Part shown: positions 6,617 through 16,169 of the stretch, piece after piece
Numbering within the stretch: the stretch's first letter is position 1
Layout: each line of letters begins with the position of its first letter
Source of the DNA: SB11 sp965249955
GTDB taxonomy: Bacteria; Bacteroidota; Bacteroidia; UBA8524
DNA length: 64,000 bases
Direction of reading: 5' to 3'
Assembly (NCBI GenBank): GCA_965249955.1
Contig: OZ252261.1
Span: 2,852,001-2,916,000, forward strand
The notes under the pieces: model-generated
Told to the model about the DNA's origin: nothing
What the model saw: only the letters and a program-made list of their open reading frames with translations
Database searches by the model: none
Program-made: the position numbers and the translations under genes

Positions 6617-8065
6617 ATGAAATACTTAATTGCATTACTCCTTTCCTTTTGTATGATAAATAGTTACGCAGAAAACGGCATAATTGAACAATGTTGGGTG
6701 AAGCAGGTAAAAAACCTGAGTAGCAGTAATTGCTTAAGCCTTGCTGCAAAAGAAACAGCCAGTAAATTTTACCACAGTTTTGAACCTTGGCAAAAATTAA
6801 CATACAACAGCACTGGAACAATATATTATACGCAGGATAGGCTTTTGAAAGTTGATACAATAAGCCGAAAAGACAAGCAATATGTATCAAAAACAAAATA
6901 TACACCCACAGAGCTGCTTGTAATGGGCTATGGGAGTCAAAAACTTTCAGGTGTTACCAAAAGTGATTTTGAAGATTATTTATTCGAAACCTGCAGATAC
7001 TCTCCAGTCTTTATGTTAAATCATTTTTTAGAAAAAAAAGACAAAATTAAAACTGGTAGTGAAGGTGGTAATTTTACAGGTAGCCTAAATATTAATAATG
7101 CTACAGTTACCATATATATTAATACTGTCGATAGCCTTGTAACCCAAATTACTATACTAACCTACGATGATTTATACGGAGATTTAACAAGTAGTTATAT
7201 ATATAGCCAATATGAGGGATTGAATGGACTTAATTTTCCTAAGAAAATTGAGATAAATAAAATCAATGGTAAAATACAAGATGAAGTTGTAATAGCATCG
7301 GCACAGTTTATCAATACAATACCTGATTTGTTGTCAAAGCCAGATGATTTTGAATGGGAAGAAGAAGAAGAGGAAAAACCAGAAATTACTATAGAAAAAT
7401 ACAACTCAAACATATATTTTTTATACCTTAAACAACCTGATACAAAAAGCTTGTTGGTAGAGTTTAATGACTTTTTACTTGTTGCCGAGGCCCCTTTGAG
7501 CATAGCCAATGGAAAATTAATAATCGAATCGGTTAAAAAATTAATTCCTAATAAACCGATAAAATATTTCACTTACGGGCATTTTCACAATTGGTATCTA
7601 GGTGGTTTGCGTCCTTTTGTGCACGAAGGTTGCACAATACTAACCCGCCCCGAAAGCAAAGAGTACGTAGAGTTTATAGCAAATGCAAAACACAGCCAAC
7701 ACCCTGACGATTTACAAAAAGAGCCAAAAAAGCTACAGCTGGAAGTTATAAATGATAGCCTAACGATAAAGGACGACAGCTTTGAAATGAAAATGTATGT
7801 TATCGGCGAAAAATCAGACCATACTAATGATTTTATGATATATTATTTTCCTGCCGAAAAGCTAGTATTTCAAGATGACCTTGTTTGGATAAAAAACGAG
7901 GGTGATTTGACTAAGGCAAGTACAAGACAGGCAGGACTTTATAACGCTATTAATGATTTAGGACTTAACGTTGAAACTATTATACAAGCATGGCCTGTAA
8001 TGGGCTATGGAGTTAAAAACATTATTCCTTTTACAGAATTAAAACAATCTATCAATATAAAATAA
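6617..8065 (+). CDS. Secreted metallo-beta-lactamase-fold protein with degenerate metal site
   Basis: A 482-residue protein with a clear signal peptide (residues 1-18, cleavage after SYA). Residues 1-255 are an unrecognised, probably beta-rich domain ending in a Glu run at about 246-253. Residues 260-475 resemble the metallo-beta-lactamase fold. The first motif should be HxHxDH but reads HFHNWY at 322-327, followed by the usual GGLRPFVHEG. The later Asp region is present (FQDDLV, 419-423), and the final His is replaced in QAWPVMG. It probably binds fewer metals or none and may act as a binding or immunity-type protein. It sits 36 bases after the enzyme gene, and its stop is in frame with the exporter that follows. 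Confidence 0.65.
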   Translation: MKYLIALLLSFCMINSYAENGIIEQCWVKQVKNLSSSNCLSLAAKETASKFYHSFEPWQKLTYNSTGTIYYTQDRLLKVDTISRKDKQYVSKTKYTPTELLVMGYGSQKLSGVTKSDFEDYLFETCRYSPVFMLNHFLEKKDKIKTGSEGGNFTGSLNINNATVTIYINTVDSLVTQITILTYDDLYGDLTSSYIYSQYEGLNGLNFPKKIEINKINGKIQDEVVIASAQFINTIPDLLSKPDDFEWEEEEEEKPEITIEKYNSNIYFLYLKQPDTKSLLVEFNDFLLVAEAPLSIANGKLIIESVKKLIPNKPIKYFTYGHFHNWYLGGLRPFVHEGCTILTRPESKEYVEFIANAKHSQHPDDLQKEPKKLQLEVINDSLTIKDDSFEMKMYVIGEKSDHTNDFMIYYFPAEKLVFQDDLVWIKNEGDLTKASTRQAGLYNAINDLGLNVETIIQAWPVMGYGVKNIIPFTELKQSINIK

Positions 8066-8074
8066 TGCATCACT

Positions 8075-10399
8075 TTGCAAGCAATAAAACCTATAAAACA
8101 ACTGTATAAAGCAGATTGTGGCCCCACATGTATAAAAATGATTGCCACCGCATATGGCAAACAAGTAAGCACTTTAAAATTAAGAGAGTGGTGCGAGCTT
8201 AACCGTGAGGGCGTAAATCTGTTTGGTATAAGCCAAGCGGCCGAAAAAATTGGTTTCAGAACTTTGGGGGTAAGAACCAACCTTGATAAACTGGCCGATG
8301 CCCCTTTGCCCTGCATACTACACTGGAATCAAAACCATTTTGTAGTATTAGAAAAAGTTGAACGTGGAACAACAATAGAAAGTCTTTTCTCAAAATTTAA
8401 AAGAAAAAACTCTAAAAACATTATTTTATCAGGAGAAGGAGCAAGTGATAAAGGGCAACGGGCAGCAGGTGTAGAATCTGATGGTGAGGACGAGCAACAC
8501 GATATTAAATACTTTCACATTGCCGATCCTGCCCATGGGGCGATGAAGCTAAAAGTATCTGATTTTAAGAAAAGTTGGTGCAGTAATGCCGGTGATGAAG
8601 GCATAGTTCTTTTACTTGAACCATCGCCAAATTTTTATACCACTATTATTGATGATGATACGCCACCAAAAAAGGGATTTCGTTTTCTTTACGGGTACCT
8701 TAGAGGATATAATGCATATATTACTCAAGTATTTATAGGCCTTTTTGGGGTTAGTATACTGCAACTTATATTTCCGTTTCTCACACAGGGTATAGTTGAT
8801 AGAGGAATACACTACAGAGATGTAAACTTTGTATTAATTATTCTTATCTCACAGTTAATGCTTCTTGCAGGGCAGTTTACTATAGAGTTTATAAGAAACT
8901 GGATAATGCTACACATTAGTAGCCGAATAAACATTGCATTAATAAGCGATTTTTTAGCCAAACTAATACGTTTGCCACATAGTTTTTTTGAAACCAGAAT
9001 GACTACTGATATTTTGCAGCGTATTATCGATCATAACAGGGTGCAAAGCTTTATCACACAAGGCAGCCTGATGACTTTGTTTAACTTTTTTAATTTTATA
9101 GTATTTAGCATAGTACTTAGCCTTTATAGCACAACACTGTTAGCAGTCTTTTTTTCGTTAACGGTGCTATATGTTATATGGGTATTATTTTTTCTGAAAC
9201 GAAGAAAAGAACTTGACTATAAACGGTTTAATGCCAGTGCACAAAATCAAGATAAACTATTGCAGCTTGTGCAAGGCATACACGAAATAAAAATGCACAA
9301 TGCCGAAGATCATAAACGCTGGGCATGGGAGATACAACAAGTAAAACTATTTCATATTGGCCTTAGTAGTACAAGGCTTCAACAAATACAAGACTCTGGC
9401 GCGTTTGCAATAAACCAAGTAAAAAACATTTTAACCACTTTTATAAGTGCAAAAGCTGTTATTGATGGCGAAATGAGCTTGGGGATGATGATGAGTGTGC
9501 AATATATTATTGGGCAGCTAAATAGCCCTGTACAGCAACTTATTGGCTTTATTCGTTCAGCACAAGATGCTAAAATAAGCCTAGAGCGTATAACTGAAGT
9601 ATATATTGAAAAAGATGAGAGGGAAATATATAAAGACGCTTCATCATCAATACCTGAGCGAAAAGATTTTGTACTAAAAAATGTAAGCTACAGGTATCCG
9701 GGCACAGGCGATAAATGGGTATTAGACGATATAAACTTACACATACCCGCCAATAAAGTAACAGCTATTGTAGGAAGCAGTGGTAGCGGCAAAACAACTT
9801 TACTAAAACTACTTTTAAAATACCAAAACCCTCAAAAAGGCGGAATATATATTGATGGGCAAGACCTGCAAGTAATACACCCCACTGTGTGGCGAAGCAA
9901 TATTGGAGCCGTAATGCAAGAAGGGTTTATTTTTGGCGATACAATAGCCGGAAATATAGTAGTAGATGGTAGTCCCGTAGATAAAGAGAAGTTGCGCAAA
10001 GCAACAGAAACGGCACAGATACGTGAGTTTATAGAATCATTACCAACAGGCTATAATACAAAAATTGGCAGCGAGGGTATAAGTGTAAGTATGGGGCAAA
10101 AACAACGCTTACTTATTGCAAGAGCAGTATACAAAAACCCTGATATTATTTTGTTTGATGAAGCCACAAACTCGCTTGATAGTGTTAACGAACGAAAGAT
10201 AGTTGAGGGACTAAATCAGTATTTCCAAAACAAAACAGTAGTTATTGTAGCGCACCGACTTAGCACGGTAAAAAATGCCGATAATATTGTAGTGTTAGAA
10301 AATGGAAAATTGATAGAACAGGGTAAGCACGATGATCTTATAAAATCACAAGGAAGTTATTACACATTAGTAAAAAACCAGCTTGAACTTGGAAACTAA
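8075..10399 (+). CDS. Peptidase-containing (C39) ABC exporter
   Basis: A 774-residue fused leader peptidase, membrane domain and ATPase that cleaves double-glycine leaders while exporting peptides. The C39 domain spans residues 1-185 with Gln9, catalytic Cys15 (ADCGPTC), His88 (NHFVVL) and Asp151 (ADPAHG); a polar insertion occupies about 97-143. The membrane domain spans about 205-500. The ATPase spans 530-770: Walker A GSSGSGKT (567-574), a signature reduced to SVSMGQ (670-675), Walker B IILFDE (691-696) and switch His727. The only in-frame start before Cys15 is TTG 8075, 9 bases after the stop of the previous gene. The nearby TAATG ATG is in another frame. It is expected to process the 4958-5248 precursor. 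Confidence 0.93.
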   Translation: MQAIKPIKQLYKADCGPTCIKMIATAYGKQVSTLKLREWCELNREGVNLFGISQAAEKIGFRTLGVRTNLDKLADAPLPCILHWNQNHFVVLEKVERGTTIESLFSKFKRKNSKNIILSGEGASDKGQRAAGVESDGEDEQHDIKYFHIADPAHGAMKLKVSDFKKSWCSNAGDEGIVLLLEPSPNFYTTIIDDDTPPKKGFRFLYGYLRGYNAYITQVFIGLFGVSILQLIFPFLTQGIVDRGIHYRDVNFVLIILISQLMLLAGQFTIEFIRNWIMLHISSRINIALISDFLAKLIRLPHSFFETRMTTDILQRIIDHNRVQSFITQGSLMTLFNFFNFIVFSIVLSLYSTTLLAVFFSLTVLYVIWVLFFLKRRKELDYKRFNASAQNQDKLLQLVQGIHEIKMHNAEDHKRWAWEIQQVKLFHIGLSSTRLQQIQDSGAFAINQVKNILTTFISAKAVIDGEMSLGMMMSVQYIIGQLNSPVQQLIGFIRSAQDAKISLERITEVYIEKDEREIYKDASSSIPERKDFVLKNVSYRYPGTGDKWVLDDINLHIPANKVTAIVGSSGSGKTTLLKLLLKYQNPQKGGIYIDGQDLQVIHPTVWRSNIGAVMQEGFIFGDTIAGNIVVDGSPVDKEKLRKATETAQIREFIESLPTGYNTKIGSEGISVSMGQKQRLLIARAVYKNPDIILFDEATNSLDSVNERKIVEGLNQYFQNKTVVIVAHRLSTVKNADNIVVLENGKLIEQGKHDDLIKSQGSYYTLVKNQLELGN

Positions 10400-11495
10400 A
10401 ATTATAAAAAACGAAGAAGAAATAGAGAATACCATACGCTCGGATGAGGTAGAGGAGATTATGGAAAATATGCCCCAAAGGCTTATAAAATGGGGTAGTG
10501 GCGCAGTAGTATTCCTAATTTTGATACTCATAGGGCTTTCTGCCATTATACAATACCCTGATACTATAAATGGAGCAGCTTTATTAACAACAAAAAAACC
10601 TCCCATTGGCATCGCATCAAAAAACACAGGAATTATTGAAAAAATATTTATTACAGATAAAGCAGAGGTAAAAGCCGAAAGCATTTTGGCTGTTTTAAAA
10701 AGCAGAACTGATTATAATACAGTGTTGTGGATGGACTCGCTAATATTTTCCTCCAAAGTAGCAGGTACAACAAGCCAAGGCAAAAGCATTTTTGATTCGA
10801 TACCTACAAATATTATGGATTATGGTTTTTGGATAGCGCACCAAAATAAATTTAATCAACTAGGTGATATAACTTTTACTTTTTCTAGTTTTTTATCAAG
10901 TTTAAGAGATTTTGACGCTGCAAACACCAAAAATATAAGCATTGAAACAGCCTTGCAGGGAAATGCTGAAAAAAAGATTTGTGATAAAGCATGGGAAGCC
11001 ATTATGCAGCTTGAGAGGGTAAAAGCTGCCATATTATTGTGGAAAGAGAGATATTTACTAACGTCGCCTACTGATGGTAAAGTAAGCTTTCAAACGCCCC
11101 GTGTAGAAAATCAGGAATTAAAAACGGGCGAAGAGTTTTGTAAAATAATATCTACCGATAAAGAAATTATATGTAAAATATTAATTCCGATTGAAGGTTC
11201 GGCAAAAGTTGCCCCCGGCCAAAAAGTGCGAATTGTACTAGCAAGCTACCCCGAGAATGAATTTGGCTTTTTAGAAGGAGAAGTGCAAAAAATATCATCC
11301 ATTCCTTTGACAACTGAAAACAGTGATAATTTTGTAGTTACAGTTCATGTACAGCAACCTCTTATCTCCTCAATAAAAAAAGAAATACACTATTTGCCAG
11401 AAATGCAGGCAAGCGCAGAAATTATTACTGAAAAGAAAACTATTTTAACACGTATAACTGATATTTTGGCCAATTATTGGAGAAAAAGTAGATAG
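10383..11495 (+). CDS. HlyD-family membrane fusion protein of the peptide exporter
   Basis: A 370-residue periplasmic adaptor that links the ABC exporter to an outer-membrane channel. Residues 1-33 are cytoplasmic (SDEVEEIMENMPQRLIKWG is the usual N-terminus in bacteriocin exporters), about 36-55 are the membrane helix, and the two lipoyl half-motifs flank a helical middle (about 75-110 and 235-265). The start is TTG 10383, or TTG 10389, overlapping the exporter by 17 bases, so translation is coupled. The first ATG (codon 27) would remove the conserved N-terminus. No dedicated TolC gene is adjacent; one may be supplied elsewhere. Confidence 0.88.
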   Translation: MNLETKIIKNEEEIENTIRSDEVEEIMENMPQRLIKWGSGAVVFLILILIGLSAIIQYPDTINGAALLTTKKPPIGIASKNTGIIEKIFITDKAEVKAESILAVLKSRTDYNTVLWMDSLIFSSKVAGTTSQGKSIFDSIPTNIMDYGFWIAHQNKFNQLGDITFTFSSFLSSLRDFDAANTKNISIETALQGNAEKKICDKAWEAIMQLERVKAAILLWKERYLLTSPTDGKVSFQTPRVENQELKTGEEFCKIISTDKEIICKILIPIEGSAKVAPGQKVRIVLASYPENEFGFLEGEVQKISSIPLTTENSDNFVVTVHVQQPLISSIKKEIHYLPEMQASAEIITEKKTILTRITDILANYWRKSR

Positions 11496-11605
11496 AAGCT
11501 ATACCTTTCTTAATAGAGACAGCATTGTGTTAAAAAATGTATAAATCATACATCAGCCATACAATTGCAATAAAAAATCATCTATTCTCTATCTTCGAGT
11601 TTTAG

Positions 11606-12295
11606 ATGAACATTTTAGTAGTAGAAGACGATATACACCTTTCTTCAGACATAAAGGCGGGGCTTAATGCCGAGGGGTTTTCTGTAGTGGTTGTGTACGA
11701 TGGGTTTTTGGCTGAAAAAATTATCCGTAAGGAAACCTTTGCCTGTATTATTCTTGATTTAAATATACCAGGGCAAAACGGTTACGAGGTATGTAAGTTT
11801 ATTCGTAGAGAAGGTATTGCAACACCTGTTATTATGCTTACTGCCTTTGGTGAACTAGACGATAAACTACAAGGTTTTGATAGTGGTGCCGATGATTACC
11901 TCACCAAACCCTTTTATTTTAAAGAGTTACTGGCTAGAGTAAAAGTGTTTATTAAGCGTGCAGAAAATTATAAAACCGAAGATACAATTTATAGTGTTGA
12001 TACACTTACTATCGACCTAAGAAAAAAGGAAGTAGCACGTGAAGGCAAAATACTTAAACTTACCGCTCGCGAGTTTGAAATTTTACAAATGTTAGCCCAA
12101 GCACGGGGTAATGTAGTATCAAAAAAAGATTTGCTTGCAAAGGCATGGGGTAATGCTTTTGATGTAAACAGCAACACTATTGAAGTTTTTATTAATTTCT
12201 TAAGAAATAAAGTAGATAAAGGGTTTCCAACAAAACTTATCCGTACTCGTATAGGGTTTGGTTATTATTTAAGTGCCAATGAAACTGATGCTTAG
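11606..12295 (+). CDS. OmpR-family response regulator
   Basis: A 229-residue regulator. The receiver (1-115) has Glu-Asp-Asp at 7-9, phosphoacceptor Asp51, Thr79 and Lys101; a winged helix occupies about 130-225 (TAREFEIL, then RTRIGFGYYL). A -7-like element TATCTTCG at 11590-11597 lies eight bases before the ATG, suggesting a nearly leaderless mRNA. The sensor kinase gene overlaps its end by 23 bases. The following RND metal-efflux genes and their direct-repeat operator suggest it activates them; a role at the preceding peptide locus cannot be excluded. Confidence 0.93.
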   Translation: MNILVVEDDIHLSSDIKAGLNAEGFSVVVVYDGFLAEKIIRKETFACIILDLNIPGQNGYEVCKFIRREGIATPVIMLTAFGELDDKLQGFDSGADDYLTKPFYFKELLARVKVFIKRAENYKTEDTIYSVDTLTIDLRKKEVAREGKILKLTAREFEILQMLAQARGNVVSKKDLLAKAWGNAFDVNSNTIEVFINFLRNKVDKGFPTKLIRTRIGFGYYLSANETDA

Positions 12296-13664
12296 AAACA
12301 GGCTTTCGCTATACTATTCAGTTATGTTTAGTATACTGCTAGGCGTTACCCTTACGGTAATTTATGTATTATCGGCACAATACCGTCAGCAGGAGTTTTA
12401 CCAACGACTAAAAGACCGTACCATTACCACTTTTAAACTACTGGTTGAGGTAGAACAAATTGACCATGATTTGTTACAGGTATTTGATGAAAACACCATT
12501 AACAACTTATACGAAGAGAAAATTGTTTTGTTTGATTCAAGCGGCCGTGTAATATATAGCAGTATTGATGACACTAAAATTTTGTACTCGTCAGACATTT
12601 TAGAAATTCTTATAAAAGACCAAACCGATGAGATAGAAAAGACAGAAGGTCAATACGAATTACTGGGACTTAATTTTAAAGAAAACGGACAATCGTACTA
12701 CGGCATAGCCAAAGCCTACGACCGTTTTGGTAGAAGCAAACTAAATTTTTTGGCTTGGGTGTTGTTTTTGGTATTTGTAATATCAATACTTTTAGTAGCC
12801 TTTCTTTCATCCTACCTGTCAAAAGCTATCACTGTGCCCATTACCAAACTATCACGCGAAATTGAAGCCGTGCTGCCCCAAAAACTTGCTATGCGTGTGC
12901 AAGAACCTGAAACCGAAGATGAAATTAAATTTTTGGCACAAAAGTTTAATGAAGTGCTTGAGCGAGTAGAACAAGCATTTCGTTTCCAAACCCATTTTAC
13001 CCACCATGTATCGCACGAGTTAAAAACACCTTTGGCAATACTTATTTCAAATATCGAGCGGTTACAAAGCGAAGGGAAAAGTAACGATAGTGCTCTTTTA
13101 CAAGAGCATTTTAATTTTCAGAAAGAAGGGCTGATGGAAATGGCCAATATTATAACAGCCTTGCTTGATATATCGAAAGTAGAATCGAACGCTAAAAGCA
13201 TAGCCCGTGAAAAACTGAGAATAGATGAATTACTGTTTGAATGTGCCGATATGGTAAATGCCCAATACGACCAATCGAAATTTAACTTAAGCATTAGTGA
13301 TGATATTAGTGATGAAAGCGATATGGAAGTAAACGGCAATGCCCGTATGCTTAAAATAGCACTAATAAACCTATTGAAAAATGCTGTTTTGTATACCAAA
13401 ACTTATCCGGTACAAGTATTTATTGTAAAAGAAAAAAAGGCAATTTGTATTTATATAGAAAACGATGGCAAGCTTATTAATCACAACGAAACCACCTTAC
13501 TGTTTACCCATTTTTTTAGAGGAGAAAACAGCACTCAAATAAAAGGTTTTGGTCTTGGTTTAGTGTTAGTAAACAAAATAGTGCAGTTGCACAACGGTAG
13601 TATAACCTACCAATCAGATAATAATACAAATCGCTTTGTATTATTATTACCAATAATAAACTAA
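12273..13664 (+). CDS. Sensor histidine kinase
   Basis: A 463-residue kinase. A membrane helix (about 13-35), a periplasmic sensor region (36-155) and a second helix (about 158-180) are followed by a HAMP linker (180-235), a HisKA domain with phosphoacceptor His248 in HHVSHELKTP, and an HATPase domain (about 340-463) with NLLKNAVLY and GFGLGLVLV. It pairs with the OmpR-family regulator, with which it overlaps. Alternative starts at Met3 and Met6 would reduce the overlap. The ligand is unknown; metals are likely given the neighbouring Czc genes. Confidence 0.92.
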   Translation: MPMKLMLRNRLSLYYSVMFSILLGVTLTVIYVLSAQYRQQEFYQRLKDRTITTFKLLVEVEQIDHDLLQVFDENTINNLYEEKIVLFDSSGRVIYSSIDDTKILYSSDILEILIKDQTDEIEKTEGQYELLGLNFKENGQSYYGIAKAYDRFGRSKLNFLAWVLFLVFVISILLVAFLSSYLSKAITVPITKLSREIEAVLPQKLAMRVQEPETEDEIKFLAQKFNEVLERVEQAFRFQTHFTHHVSHELKTPLAILISNIERLQSEGKSNDSALLQEHFNFQKEGLMEMANIITALLDISKVESNAKSIAREKLRIDELLFECADMVNAQYDQSKFNLSISDDISDESDMEVNGNARMLKIALINLLKNAVLYTKTYPVQVFIVKEKKAICIYIENDGKLINHNETTLLFTHFFRGENSTQIKGFGLGLVLVNKIVQLHNGSITYQSDNNTNRFVLLLPIIN

Positions 13665-13745
13665 TTAGAATAGTAAAATCAAACTGCATCAGTATTAGTT
13701 CAGGTTTCAGTTTCTCAAAAAAAATAAACTAATACACCCTCTCTT

Positions 13746-13786
13746 TTTTAAGCTCTTTTTTATCCCTTTTAAGGTAATTTTAAGGT
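13746..13786 (+). promoter_or_regulatory. Direct-repeat operator upstream of the czc operon
   Basis: TTTTAAGGT occurs at 13767-13775 and again at 13778-13786, an 11-base period typical of OmpR-family dimers. A related half-site TTTTAAGCT lies at 13746-13754. The pair ends 9 bases before a -7-like element, CAAATTTG (13796-13803), which is 4 bases before the ATG at 13808. The repeats thus occupy the place of the -33 element, as expected for an activator. Assignment to the adjacent response regulator is inference. Confidence 0.6.
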
Positions 13787-13807
13787 GCGCTCCATCAAAT
13801 TTGTCCT

Positions 13808-15076
13808 ATGATAAAGAGGTGGATGTTTTTTTTAGCATTAAGCATAGCTTTTGTAGTAGCAACAGCCCAAACCAACGATACATTAAAGATTACATTACAG
13901 CAAGCCGACAGTGTTTTTTTAAAAAACAACCTGCTATTGCTTGCCTCTCAATATGGTGTGCAAAGCCAAAAAGCATTAGAAATTCAGGCAAAGCTATACC
14001 CCAACCCTGTTTTTACAGCTGAGTTTAATGCCTACGACCCTCAAAACAACAAAGAGTTTCATATAGGCTCGACAGGTGAAAAAATATTTGCAGTAGAACA
14101 ACTGATACTATTGGGAGGAAAACGCTCAGCCGCCATAAAAATAGCTAAACAAAACACACAACTAGCACAGCTTGAGTTTGAAGATTTGCTGCGCAACCTT
14201 CAACTTCAGCTGCACATTTGCTTTTACACTTTGCAACAACAAAGTTTTGTTTTAAATAAATACCAACAACAGCTTACCCTGTTAGATACACTTATTGTTA
14301 TTTACGAAACCCAAGCAGCAAAAGGTAATATTCCACCCAAAGATGTAGTGAGGCTAAAATCAGCATACTTCACCATAAATAATGACAAAGCTGCATTTGC
14401 CCGTCAATATGCCGAAGAGAATAAAAAAATACAGATACTACTGCAACAACAAGCATACATCAAACCCATCATCAGCGAAGCCTCATACTCAAACTTTGAG
14501 CGTCAGCCACTATTAGACAGTATGCTAACATTGGCTTTGGCCAATCGACCCGATTATAAAATAGCAGATGCAGAAGTAATGCTAGCTCAATACAATTTGC
14601 ATGCACAAAAAGCACAAGCCGTGCCCGATATTAATTTATTCTCGAACTACGATCAACGCGGAGGAGCATTTAATAACCAAATAAACGCAGGCATAAGTAT
14701 GCCGTTACCCTTGTGGAACAGAAACCAAGGCAATATAAAAGCCTCACAATGGCAACAAAAAAGCACTCAAGTGTTGCAACAGCAAAAAAGTATAGAAATA
14801 AACTCAGAAGTACGCGAAGCCTTTGCCAACATGCTGCGTAGCATACAAGAGTATAAAAAAGTGAAACAGTTTTATAACGATGATTTTGAAATTGTAGCCC
14901 AAGGGGTTAGTGAAAACTTTAAAAACCGCAACATATCGATAATAGAGTTTATGGATTTTTTTGAAGCCTACAACGAGTCGGTAGCCGAACGTCAGCGTGT
15001 AAACATACAATTAATTACAGGGGCTGAGTGGGTAAATTATGTAACAGCAGCAAAAGTATACAAATATGAAAAATAA
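13808..15076 (+). CDS. czcC: CzcC/CusC-type outer-membrane efflux protein
   Basis: A 422-residue outer-membrane channel of a tripartite metal exporter. The signal peptide covers residues 1-20 (ending ATAQ). The rest has two TolC-type repeats rich in Ala, Gln and coiled-coil segments, with LYPNPVF near residue 64 and IEFMDFFEAY near residue 377, typical of metal-efflux OMFs. It is the first gene of the operon, with an operator just upstream, and overlaps the adaptor gene by 11 bases. Confidence 0.88.
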   Translation: MIKRWMFFLALSIAFVVATAQTNDTLKITLQQADSVFLKNNLLLLASQYGVQSQKALEIQAKLYPNPVFTAEFNAYDPQNNKEFHIGSTGEKIFAVEQLILLGGKRSAAIKIAKQNTQLAQLEFEDLLRNLQLQLHICFYTLQQQSFVLNKYQQQLTLLDTLIVIYETQAAKGNIPPKDVVRLKSAYFTINNDKAAFARQYAEENKKIQILLQQQAYIKPIISEASYSNFERQPLLDSMLTLALANRPDYKIADAEVMLAQYNLHAQKAQAVPDINLFSNYDQRGGAFNNQINAGISMPLPLWNRNQGNIKASQWQQKSTQVLQQQKSIEINSEVREAFANMLRSIQEYKKVKQFYNDDFEIVAQGVSENFKNRNISIIEFMDFFEAYNESVAERQRVNIQLITGAEWVNYVTAAKVYKYEK

Positions 15077-16154
15077 GAGCTTATATATACTGCCCATACT
15101 ACTATTGTTGGTAGTTGTAGGGTGTAAAAAAGAAAAACAAAGCGACGATTTGGTAACAGCCTTTAGTATGAGCGATACTATGATGGCAAAATGCCAGTTT
15201 GCTCCCGCACAAATGCAAGATGTAAAAGCCGAAATGCGTTTGTTTGGTAAAATAGTACCCGATAACAACTTGCTAGCTCAAGTATATCCTGTAGTAGGCG
15301 GTAACGTACAAAAGATAAATGTAGAGCTTGGAGATTTTGTTAAAAAAGGGCAAGTATTAGCCGTAATACGAAGCGCAGAGGTAGCCGAATTTGAAAAAGA
15401 ACGTTTAGACGCTCTTAATGACTTGGCCATTGCAGAAAAAAACGTGAAAGTGGCAAAAGAACTTTATGCCGGTAAATTAAACTCGGAAAAAGATGTAGCC
15501 TCAGCTGAAAGTGAATTGGCAAAAGCCCGAGCCGAACTAAACCGCATCAACGAGATTTATACTATTTATAGTTTAGGTAAAGATGCCATATTTAATATCA
15601 TAGCGCCTATTAGTGGTTTTATTGTTTATAAAGACATAAATCAAGGAGAACAATTGCGTGCCGATAAAGCTGATGCCTTATTCTCAATAGCCCAAATAGA
15701 TGAAGTATGGGCATTGGCCAATGTAAACGAATCAGACATTAGTAAAGTAGCATTGGGTTACGATGCCAAAATACAAACCATTAGCTACCCCAATAAAATA
15801 TATACAGGGAAAATTGATCGTATTTTTAATGCCATAGACCCTGCAACAAAGGCCATGAAGGTGAGGGTAAAAATACCCAATGCCAACTACGATTTAAAGC
15901 CGGAAATGAGTGCTACCGTTAATCTTCAATTTTCTGAAAACAGACAATTGGTAGCCATACCCTCAAGCGCAGTAATATTTGATAAAAATAAAAATTGGGT
16001 AATGGTTTTTCGTAGCCGCACCGATATAGAAACGCGTCAAGTAGAAGTGTATCGCCAATTGGGCAACATTACTTACCTAACCGAAGGGTTAAAAGAGGAC
16101 GAAAAAGTAATATCAAAAAACGGTTTGCTTATTTACGACGCGCTAAACGACTAG
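15066..16154 (+). CDS. czcB: CzcB-type periplasmic adaptor (lipoprotein)
   Basis: A 362-residue RND membrane fusion protein. A lipobox VVGC places the lipidated Cys at 20. Two lipoyl halves (about 75-105 and 175-205) flank a helical hairpin, followed by beta-barrel and membrane-proximal domains. It connects the RND pump with the outer-membrane channel. It has no N-terminal CusF or histidine-rich metal-binding extension. It overlaps the preceding gene and is 15 bases before the pump gene. Confidence 0.9.
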   Translation: MKNKSLYILPILLLLVVVGCKKEKQSDDLVTAFSMSDTMMAKCQFAPAQMQDVKAEMRLFGKIVPDNNLLAQVYPVVGGNVQKINVELGDFVKKGQVLAVIRSAEVAEFEKERLDALNDLAIAEKNVKVAKELYAGKLNSEKDVASAESELAKARAELNRINEIYTIYSLGKDAIFNIIAPISGFIVYKDINQGEQLRADKADALFSIAQIDEVWALANVNESDISKVALGYDAKIQTISYPNKIYTGKIDRIFNAIDPATKAMKVRVKIPNANYDLKPEMSATVNLQFSENRQLVAIPSSAVIFDKNKNWVMVFRSRTDIETRQVEVYRQLGNITYLTEGLKEDEKVISKNGLLIYDALND

Positions 16155-16169
16155 AAAGCCTACACTACA

